From contig CAZDJZ010000003.1 of assembly GCA_964505785.1 (NCBI GenBank), positions 62,001 to 126,000 of the forward strand: a DNA stretch of 64,000 bases. The letters run 5' to 3'. Positions 58,445 to 64,000 of the stretch are shown here, piece after piece. A program made the position numbers and the translations under genes. Below the pieces are notes generated by a model. That model searched no databases. It was not told where the DNA came from and saw nothing but the letters and a program-made list of their open reading frames with translations. Position 1 is the stretch's first letter, and each line of letters starts with the position of its first letter. This DNA is from CAYRTV01 sp964505785. GTDB lineage: Bacteria; Acidobacteriota; Aminicenantia; Aminicenantales; Aminicenantaceae.

Positions 58445-59719
58445 TTACTGATCGAAGCGCTTGAGAACAAGACAGCCGTTTGTTCCTCCGAAACCGAAAG
58501 AATTGGACAAGGCGTAAACGATTTCCGCCGGACGCATTTTATTCGGAACGTAATCCAAGTCGCACTCCGGATCAGGATTTTCATAATTCATGGTCGGAGG
58601 AATGATTTGATTCCTTAAAGCCAGGGCTGTGATCCCGGTTTCCAATCCGCCTGCTGCACCCAACAGATGTCCACTCATCGATTTGGTCGAATTCACGGCC
58701 AGTTTCGGTGCATATTCTTGAAATACCCGTTTTATGGCAAGAGTTTCAATCTTATCATTCCAGGGGGTGGAAGTCCCATGGGCATTGATATACTGCACTT
58801 GCTCCGGAACCACCCCTGCATCCGCCAGGGCATTCTTCATCACACGGCAAGCGCCGTCTCCGTCAGGACAGGGCGCCGAAACATGATAGGCATCACCGTT
58901 CATGAAATATCCGATAATCTCCGCATAGATAGGCGCGTTCCGGCGCAGCGCCGATCCAAGTTCCTCAAGAAGAAGAACTCCGGCGCCTTCGCTTACGATA
59001 AACCCGTCTCTCTCTTTGTCAAATGGCCGGGACGCTTTCTCCGGAGCATCATTCCGGGTGGATAAAGCCCGCATGGCGCAGAAACCAGCCACTCCAAGCG
59101 GGGTAACCGGAGCTTCCGCGCCGCCTGCCAGCATCCTGTCGGCGTCCCCCCGTGCAATGATACGGTACGAATCTCCTATGGAATGTGTTCCCGTGGTACA
59201 AGCTGTGGCATTCGCCATATTAGGGCCGCTCGACTTTGTCCGAATGGAAATTTGTCCGGAAGCTTCATTGATGATGGTAGAAACCAGGAAAAAAGGGGAA
59301 ACCCTTCCCGGGCCTTTTTGGAGCAATGTTCTCACGGTGTCTTCGATTCCGCCGATTCCGCCGATTCCGGAACCGACATAGACACCGGTCCGTTCCCCTT
59401 CCAGCAAAGACCGGTCAATTTGCGCATCCTGAACTGCATATTCCGCAGCGGCAACGGCATATTGGATAAACGGGTCCATTTTCCGGGCTTCTTTTTTTTC
59501 AATAAAATCTTCCGCATTAAAATCCTTGATTTCTCCGGCGATTTTACTGGCGAATCCTTCCGTGTCAAAACGGGAAATCAGACCAATCCCCGATTTCCCG
59601 TTTTGCACGGCATCCCAATTGGCCGAAACCCCTAATCCCAGGGGCGACACCAATCCTATTCCGGTTATAACAACGCGGCGCTGCAGAATTCGTCTTTCTG
59701 ATCTTGCAGATTGATCCAT
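58445..59719 (-). CDS. fabF: Beta-ketoacyl-ACP synthase II
   Basis: 424 residues of the thiolase fold: RRVVITGIGLVSPLG after a 14-residue head, the nucleophilic Cys in NATACTTGTHSIGD (about 178-191), NAHGTSTPWND and SMSGHLLGAAGGLE with the two catalytic His, and SNSFGFGGTNG at the end. It elongates acyl-ACP by condensing malonyl-ACP. It is last in yceD-rpmF-plsX-fabG-acpP-fabF, 20 nt after acpP. Confidence 0.95.
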   Translation of the reverse strand: MDQSARSERRILQRRVVITGIGLVSPLGLGVSANWDAVQNGKSGIGLISRFDTEGFASKIAGEIKDFNAEDFIEKKEARKMDPFIQYAVAAAEYAVQDAQIDRSLLEGERTGVYVGSGIGGIGGIEDTVRTLLQKGPGRVSPFFLVSTIINEASGQISIRTKSSGPNMANATACTTGTHSIGDSYRIIARGDADRMLAGGAEAPVTPLGVAGFCAMRALSTRNDAPEKASRPFDKERDGFIVSEGAGVLLLEELGSALRRNAPIYAEIIGYFMNGDAYHVSAPCPDGDGACRVMKNALADAGVVPEQVQYINAHGTSTPWNDKIETLAIKRVFQEYAPKLAVNSTKSMSGHLLGAAGGLETGITALALRNQIIPPTMNYENPDPECDLDYVPNKMRPAEIVYALSNSFGFGGTNGCLVLKRFDQ

Positions 59720-59739
59720 CTGTTTGATTGAGGTGAGGT

Positions 59740-59985
59740 TCAGCTGATATTTTCCATAACATAATCCATGGCTTTGCCCACAGTGGTCAACTTTTCAGCT
59801 TCTTCATCCGGAATGTCCAGATCAAATTCATCTTCCAGAGCCATGACTAATTCAACTGTGTCCAAGGAATCCGCTCCAAGGTCATCAATAAAAGACGCGT
59901 CTTCGGTAACCTGATCTTCACTGATACTCAATTTGTCCGAAACAATAGTTTTGATTTTTTTCAGAAGTTCATCTCTCTCCATCAT
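59740..59985 (-). CDS. acpP: Acyl carrier protein
   Basis: 81 residues, acidic, with the phosphopantetheine site GADSLDTVELVM (Ser about 40) and DEFDLDIPDEEAEKLTT on helix III. It carries acyl chains for fatty-acid and lipid A synthesis. ATG 59985 and ATG 59982 follow one AGGAGG; the second has better spacing. It sits between fabG and fabF as in many bacteria. Confidence 0.97.
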   Translation of the reverse strand: MMERDELLKKIKTIVSDKLSISEDQVTEDASFIDDLGADSLDTVELVMALEDEFDLDIPDEEAEKLTTVGKAMDYVMENIS

Positions 59986-60015
59986 TTCCTCCTGTTATAT
60001 TTTATTTCAAATCAC

Positions 60016-60759
60016 TTACATATACATTCCGCCGTTGATTCCAACTACCTGGCCGGTCACATAAGCCGCTTCGTCCGATAAAAGAAATTGAATAACAGAT
60101 GCCACCTCTTCCGGCTTGCCGAATCTTTTCATGGGAATGATCTGAATAAAATCATTCTTCACTGATTCCGGAAGATTTTGAGTCATATCGGTCGCGATGT
60201 ATCCGGGAGCTACCGCATTTACAGTTATCCCCCGGGAAGCCACTTCTCTGGCCAGGGATTTCGTAAAACCGATGACCCCGGCTTTGGAAGCGGAATAATT
60301 GGCTTGACCGGCATTTCCCATCTGGCCGACAACGGAAGAGACATTAACGATCCGTCCGTAACGGTTCCCAGCCAAATGCCGGATAAGAGCCTTTGTCAAA
60401 TTAAAGACACCTTTCAAATTGACACTCAGCACCTTATCCCAATCTTCTTCTTTCATTCGCATCAATAACCCGTCACGGGTAATCCCGGCATTATTAACCA
60501 AACCGTGAATAGTCTCGTGCCGGCTGATCATTTGTTTCAGCATATCCGTAACCTGATCCATACGCGAAACATCGGCTTCATATGCTGCAGCTTTTCCGTT
60601 CCTGCCGTTGATTTCGTCCGCAACTTTATCCAGTTTTTCTTTTTGAATGTCTACCAGGAGAATTTGCGCCTTCCGTTCCGCCAAAGCCAAGGCCGCGGAT
60701 TTCCCGATTCCCTGAGATGCACCGGTAATGATATATGTCTTGTCTTTAAAATCCATCAA
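60016..60759 (-). CDS. fabG: 3-oxoacyl-ACP reductase
   Basis: 247 residues, classical SDR: YIITGASQGIGKSAAL (about 9-24), NNAGITRDGLLMRM (about 89-102), SSVVGQMGNAGQANYSASKAG with Ser, Tyr and Lys of the active site, and the C-terminal YVTGQVVGINGGMYM. It reduces 3-oxoacyl-ACP with NADPH. Its ATG overlaps the plsX stop by 4 nt and acpP follows after 30 nt. Confidence 0.95.
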   Translation of the reverse strand: MMDFKDKTYIITGASQGIGKSAALALAERKAQILLVDIQKEKLDKVADEINGRNGKAAAYEADVSRMDQVTDMLKQMISRHETIHGLVNNAGITRDGLLMRMKEEDWDKVLSVNLKGVFNLTKALIRHLAGNRYGRIVNVSSVVGQMGNAGQANYSASKAGVIGFTKSLAREVASRGITVNAVAPGYIATDMTQNLPESVKNDFIQIIPMKRFGKPEEVASVIQFLLSDEAAYVTGQVVGINGGMYM

Positions 60760-61769
60760 GCTTTTGCTCCATTCAGGGCTTCCGGGCTCCGCTCCAATCT
60801 TTTTTTAATATTTTCCTGGACCTTACCTTTAACATAATCCTGAGCCAGCCGTATGGCATTTTTGACCGCAACCGGGTTAGACCTTCCGTGCCCTACGATA
60901 CAAACCCCGTTTATTCCCAAAAGATGGGCGCCTCCGTATTCAGAGTAATCCACTCTCTTGTACAATTTTTTCAAATGGCGTTTCATCAGCAGAAAACCAA
61001 GTTTGACGAAAATGTTTTTCATCATCTCGTTTTTCACCATATTGGCAAAGGTCTCAATCACGCCTTCACTGGTTTTTAGAGCGATATTCCCAGTAAAACC
61101 ATCTGTGACGATGACATCCGCTTTCCCGGAATAAATATCTTTGCCCTCGATGTTGCCCACAAAATTCAGAGAAGAAGCCGTCAGCCGTTCATAAACCTCT
61201 TTTGTCAAATTATTGCCTTTAATATCTTCCTCTCCAATACTCATCAATGCAATCCGCGGCCGCTTGATTCCCAGCACACTTTCCATGAAAATCTCACCCA
61301 TAACCGCGAACTGCTCCAAATGTTCAGGTGTACAGTTAACATTCGCCCCTACATCTGTAAGGAGAGTCAGCCCCTTCAGCGTTGGAACAAGGAGGGCCAG
61401 CGCCGGGCGCTCAACTCCCTCAAGTGCTCCCAGAACTTTTTTGGATATGTATACAACCGCGCCGGTATTTCCCATACTGACAAACGCATCGGCCTGCTTA
61501 TCTTTGACTAATTGTGTTCCGACAAGGATGGAGGACCGTTTTTTTCTGCGGAAGGATAAGAGGCCTTCACTCATACCGATCGATTCAGCGGCATTGACAA
61601 CATCAACCCGGGCTTCTTTCCGGTCTTGAGCTGCGAGCTCCTTTAGGATGAGTTCTTCTACGCCTACCAATAAGATTTCAATATCGAATTCGCGGGCGGC
61701 GCTTAAAGCTCCGGCGACAGAAACAACCGGGCCGTAATCCCCTCCCATAGCATCGACCGCGATCTTCAT
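60756..61769 (-). CDS. plsX: Phosphate acyltransferase PlsX
   Basis: 337 residues from ATG 61769, the conserved MKIAVDAMGGDYGP; a TTG four codons upstream is rejected. VSMGNTGAVVY, LTDVGANVNCTPEHLEQFA, ALMSIGEEDIKGN and VTDGFTGNIALKTSEG are family blocks. PlsX makes acyl-phosphate from acyl-ACP for phospholipid synthesis with PlsY. It lies between rpmF and fabG; fabH and fabD, usual in this cluster, are missing. Confidence 0.95.
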   Translation of the reverse strand: MKIAVDAMGGDYGPVVSVAGALSAAREFDIEILLVGVEELILKELAAQDRKEARVDVVNAAESIGMSEGLLSFRRKKRSSILVGTQLVKDKQADAFVSMGNTGAVVYISKKVLGALEGVERPALALLVPTLKGLTLLTDVGANVNCTPEHLEQFAVMGEIFMESVLGIKRPRIALMSIGEEDIKGNNLTKEVYERLTASSLNFVGNIEGKDIYSGKADVIVTDGFTGNIALKTSEGVIETFANMVKNEMMKNIFVKLGFLLMKRHLKKLYKRVDYSEYGGAHLLGINGVCIVGHGRSNPVAVKNAIRLAQDYVKGKVQENIKKRLERSPEALNGAKA

Positions 61770-61781
61770 TCTTTCTTCCAA

Positions 61782-61964
61782 TCAGTCTTCCGCACCCTCA
61801 ATGACCTGCCTGTCCTTGTAATAACCGCATTCAGGGCAAGCCCGGTGGGGGAGCTTGGGATGACCGCAATTGGAGCACAAAGAAAGAGAAGGAACGTCTA
61901 ACGCCTGGTGAGCCCGTCTCTTGTTTTTTCTTGAATGTGAATGTCTTCTCTTTGGATTAGCCAT
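61782..61964 (-). CDS. rpmF: 50S ribosomal protein L32
   Basis: 60 residues. MANPKRRHSHSRKNKRRAHQ is the L32 start, and CSNCGHPKLPHRACPECGYY holds two CxxC pairs, so this is the zinc-binding (C+) form. It lies 12 nt before the plsX ATG and directly after yceD, the conserved yceD-rpmF-plsX order. Confidence 0.96.
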   Translation of the reverse strand: MANPKRRHSHSRKNKRRAHQALDVPSLSLCSNCGHPKLPHRACPECGYYKDRQVIEGAED

Positions 61965-61965
61965 T

Positions 61966-62484
61966 TTATCTTTTATCTTTCAAAAAATTTTTTAATTTTT
62001 CCAGCCGCGGGTCCGAGTGGGTGACCGAGCAGGTACAATGTCCTTCGTCTATAATCTGACCGCAAACAGGACAAATTCCCTGGCAGTCATCCGAACAAAG
62101 CGGGCGGACAGGAAAAGTCAAGTTCAATTGTTCCAGCACGACATCTTTTAAATCAATTTTCCGGCTGTAATAGTATTGTCTGGTTAAATCTTTCTCTTCC
62201 AGTTGTTCTTTCGCTTCCTCCAGTTCTTCCGGAAGGTAAACCAGATCAAACGCCGAATTTACGCGGAATTCATAGGGAGACAGGCACCGGCAGCAGATAA
62301 AGCTGACTTTTGTTTGAATACGGCCTGTGATCAAGAGTTCTTCACCCAGTCGTTTTACAGAAACTTCCGCCTGCACCGGTTCGATAAAAACGGCATCCTC
62401 CTCAACCAGCTCGGAATTGAAGAACTCAAAATCCCTTTTAATAATGAGGCCTTCCTGGGGTAATCTGTCAATATCTATAATCAT
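61966..62484 (-). CDS. yceD: YceD-family (DUF177) protein
   Basis: 172 residues. The DUF177 core has FICCRCLSPYEFRVNSAFDLVY split over about 83-104 and DLKDVVLEQLNLTFPVRPLC (about 124-143) followed by CQGICPVCGQIIDEGHCTC, giving a cysteine-rich tail that may bind zinc. YceD proteins affect 23S rRNA accumulation in plants and bacteria and are nearly always next to rpmF, as here. First gene of the rpmF-fab operon with a near-consensus promoter. Confidence 0.88.
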   Translation of the reverse strand: MIIDIDRLPQEGLIIKRDFEFFNSELVEEDAVFIEPVQAEVSVKRLGEELLITGRIQTKVSFICCRCLSPYEFRVNSAFDLVYLPEELEEAKEQLEEKDLTRQYYYSRKIDLKDVVLEQLNLTFPVRPLCSDDCQGICPVCGQIIDEGHCTCSVTHSDPRLEKLKNFLKDKR

Positions 62485-62520
62485 TTTATTTCTCTATCTA
62501 TCTTAAAAAAAAGTTACCCT

Positions 62521-62548
62521 ATTATAACACTTTGCTTTTCTTTGTCAA
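62521..62548 (-). promoter_or_regulatory. Near-consensus promoter of the yceD-rpmF-plsX-fab operon
   Basis: On the minus strand TTGACA (62548-62543) and TATAAT (62526-62521) match both consensus boxes, with a 16-bp spacer. The leader is about 30 nt. Confidence 0.8.
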
Positions 62549-62592
62549 TCAAAGGGCCGCAGATGGAAATATTCCGGAATTATATGAAATGT

Positions 62593-62620
62593 TTGAATTT
62601 ATAAGTAAAATAGTTATAAT
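62593..62620 (+). promoter_or_regulatory. Predicted promoter of the 83-residue hypothetical gene
   Basis: TTGAAT (62593-62598) and a perfect TATAAT (62615-62620) are 16 bp apart, diverging from the yceD promoter about 45 bp away. The leader would be about 16 nt. Confidence 0.65.
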
Positions 62621-62642
62621 AAATTCATCTTTCGGGATTCAC

Positions 62643-62894
62643 ATGGCAGGACTTACAAGCACCATCTATCGTAATCAGGTTGAATACAATGTGCAGACAG
62701 AAGATAAAGGTCCGGGCAGTTATTATATTGAGAGTGTCATTTACCGTTCCGGCAAGGTTCTTGCCTCAAAAAAATTGGCCTATACTTCGTTCTTAAATGA
62801 TCCCGGCTTAAAGCAAAAGCTCGATTCCCTTCTTAAGAAACAGCATTCAGAGTGCGTAAGGGAAATTCAGGAAGGAAAATACAGTTCTGATTGA
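62643..62894 (+). CDS. Small hypothetical protein
   Basis: 83 residues from ATG 62643; the frame is open further upstream but would cross the promoter. The sequence MAGLTSTIYRNQVEYNVQTED then a beta-rich middle (YIESVIYRSGKVLASKKLAY) and a basic helical end (LKQKLDSLLKKQHSECVREIQ in part) resembles small uncharacterised proteins of Deltaproteobacteria/Acidobacteria type. No signal peptide. Monocistronic, followed by a palindromic TIR element. Function unknown. Confidence 0.65.
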   Translation: MAGLTSTIYRNQVEYNVQTEDKGPGSYYIESVIYRSGKVLASKKLAYTSFLNDPGLKQKLDSLLKKQHSECVREIQEGKYSSD

Positions 62895-62947
62895 TTCCGC
62901 CTTCTAACAGCAGTCCAAAGGGAATCATGAATTATCAGTCAATTTAT

Positions 62948-63002
62948 AATCCTGGATTATTCATAAAAATATCGCGATTTATTTATGAATAATCCAGGAT
63001 AT
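62948..63002. repeat. Minimal palindromic TIR element before polA
   Basis: TCCTGGATTATTCATAAA and TTTATGAATAATCCAGGA are perfect 18-bp inverted copies around about 14 bp with ATCGCGAT. It is the element reduced to its two ends, and as RNA would be a strong hairpin. It lies about 30 bp before the polA ATG. Confidence 0.75.
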
Positions 63003-63033
63003 TTCAAATACGACAAGGCAGGAATAAAGAAAA

Positions 63034-64000
63034 ATGTCTAAAAAAAGATTATTTTTGATTGACGGCAATTCAATTCTTTACCGTTCTTATTACGCTATTC
63101 GGAATTTAACCAACGCTCAAGGGTTTCCTACCAATGCAATTTATGGTTTTTTATCGACATTGAGGAAAATTTTAAAAGAAGAAAATCCCCATTACTTGGG
63201 AATTGTATTTGATACGAAGGGACCGACAACCCGGCATGAGTTATTCAAAGAGTATAAAGCCCAACGCAAACCCATGCCGGAAGACCTGGTCCCTCAGGTT
63301 CCTAAGCTGAAGCAGATTCTTCAGGCTATGAATATCCCTCTTTATGAAAAACCAGGGTATGAAGGCGATGATCTCCTGGGCAGCTTATCCCAAAAGGCGG
63401 CAGCGCATCGTATCCCTACGGTTATCCTTACCAACGACAAAGACCTGTTCCAGCTGGTGAATGACAACATCGTGATTTACCACGTGACTAAAGACAGATA
63501 TCTTGACAAGGGCGCGGTTAAAGAGGAGTTCGGCGTTGATCCGGGGCAGGTGGAGGATGTTTTAGCCTTATGGGGAGATCCCTCGGATAATATTCCCGGT
63601 GTGCGGGGGGTGGGGGAAAAAACAGCAAAAAAATTGATTCAAAAGTATGGTTCATTAGATTCTCTGCTTGAAAATCTGGAAAAAGTTAAAAACGCCCGTG
63701 CAAAAAACAATATCATCCGGCAACTGGATCAGCTGGCTTTAAGTCGGCAGCTTGTGAATATCGCACGGGATCTTCCTCTGGATTTCAAACTGGAGGATTT
63801 CGAAATTTCAGAACCCGACTATGAGCTGCTCTTGCCGCTTCTTCAGGAAATGGATTTTACCTCGCTCTTATCCGAATACCTGGAGAAAAAAGGCTCCGGC
63901 CAAAAAAAAAAATACCAGCTGATTCTGGATGAAAAAGACCTGAACTGTCTGATTGCAGACATTAAACAGGCCGGCCGCGTATCTGTAGATACGGAAACGG
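63034..64000 (+). CDS. polA: DNA polymerase I, N-terminal part (runs off the window)
   Basis: The first 322 residues are seen. KRLFLIDGNSILYRSYYAI, FDTKGPTTRHELFKEYKAQR, GYEGDDLLGSL, TNDKDLFQLV and WGDPSDNIPGVRGVGEKTAKKL (in two blocks) give the 5'-3' exonuclease with its Asp cluster and helix-hairpin-helix. The sequence leaves the window at VSVDTET, which looks like Exo I of the DEDD proofreading domain, so the 3'-5' exonuclease may be active. GGCAGGA lies about 11 nt before the ATG. Confidence 0.95.
   Translation, partial: MSKKRLFLIDGNSILYRSYYAIRNLTNAQGFPTNAIYGFLSTLRKILKEENPHYLGIVFDTKGPTTRHELFKEYKAQRKPMPEDLVPQVPKLKQILQAMNIPLYEKPGYEGDDLLGSLSQKAAAHRIPTVILTNDKDLFQLVNDNIVIYHVTKDRYLDKGAVKEEFGVDPGQVEDVLALWGDPSDNIPGVRGVGEKTAKKLIQKYGSLDSLLENLEKVKNARAKNNIIRQLDQLALSRQLVNIARDLPLDFKLEDFEISEPDYELLLPLLQEMDFTSLLSEYLEKKGSGQKKKYQLILDEKDLNCLIADIKQAGRVSVDTET

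Noticed and set aside
7237..63002. CRISPR array from the recurring GAATAATCCAGG motif
   Set aside because: The copies are kilobases apart, paired as inverted ends, and show no regular spacers or cas genes.

Overview
The window reads as ordinary chromosome of an uncultured diderm (Gram-negative type) bacterium with moderate GC. LptD, LpxD, a heptosyltransferase fragment, HldA and an O-antigen ligase show an outer membrane with LPS. The mix of a Deltaproteobacteria/Acidobacteria-like gene set with an archaeal-type phosphoglycerate mutase, a GTPase of the cyclic-2,3-diphosphoglycerate-synthetase type and many lineage-specific small proteins suggests candidate phylum Aminicenantes (OP8) or a relative. 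That assignment is inference from gene content only. There is no rRNA, transposase, phage gene or CRISPR array; one tRNA gene (Val, GAC) is present.

Layout. 1-10.3 kb: LPS and O-antigen genes (heptosyltransferase end, O-antigen ligase, anchored PHP protein, hldA on +; purF, two GDP-mannose-type SDRs, rmlB, rmlC, rmlA on -). 10.3-12.4 kb: lptD. 12.4-13.2 kb: repeat-filled gap. 13.2-17 kb: atpZ-atpI-atpB-atpE, a YihY protein and lpxD; the c subunit carries the residues of a Na+-binding site. 17.2 kb: trxA. 17.7-33.2 kb: a long minus-strand run, tRNA-Val, thrS-infC-rpmI-rplT-pheS-pheT-zapB-like-zapA-rny-ymdB-xseA-xseB-ispA-dxs-tlyA-nadK, joining translation, cell division, RNA decay, isoprenoid and NADP genes. 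infC starts at an AUC codon directly after the thrS stop. 34-39.5 kb: a tight four-gene operon of a GTPase, a carbamate kinase, an ornithine-carbamoyltransferase-like protein that has lost its carbamoyl-phosphate site, and a 749-residue protein with a huge acidic tail; this is the most unusual unit here. 40-43 kb: a small membrane protein, a stand-alone SelB-C-like winged-helix protein and rnr. 43.4-51 kb: a hypothetical protein, coaX, a truncated biotin-ligase-like gene, a pseudo-receiver, dnaE, guaA. 51-56.4 kb: apgM, an AMIN-amidase, a Tat-type DUF362 protein, a membrane polyferredoxin, a DUF212 protein. 56.4-62.5 kb: etfBA, then yceD-rpmF-plsX-fabG-acpP-fabF. The window ends inside polA.

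Spread through the gaps is a family of non-coding elements with about 16-bp terminal inverted repeats (TAACCTGGATTATTCA type) and TA-like ends. At least eight copies or remnants lie here, from 55-bp palindromes to about 400 bp, some with a second repeat (GTCATCCTGAGG type) inside. They look like MITEs and sit at operon borders. Several promoters place the predicted transcription start at or within a few bases of the start codon (guaA, yfcE-like, apgM, perhaps lptD), which suggests leaderless or near-leaderless mRNAs.
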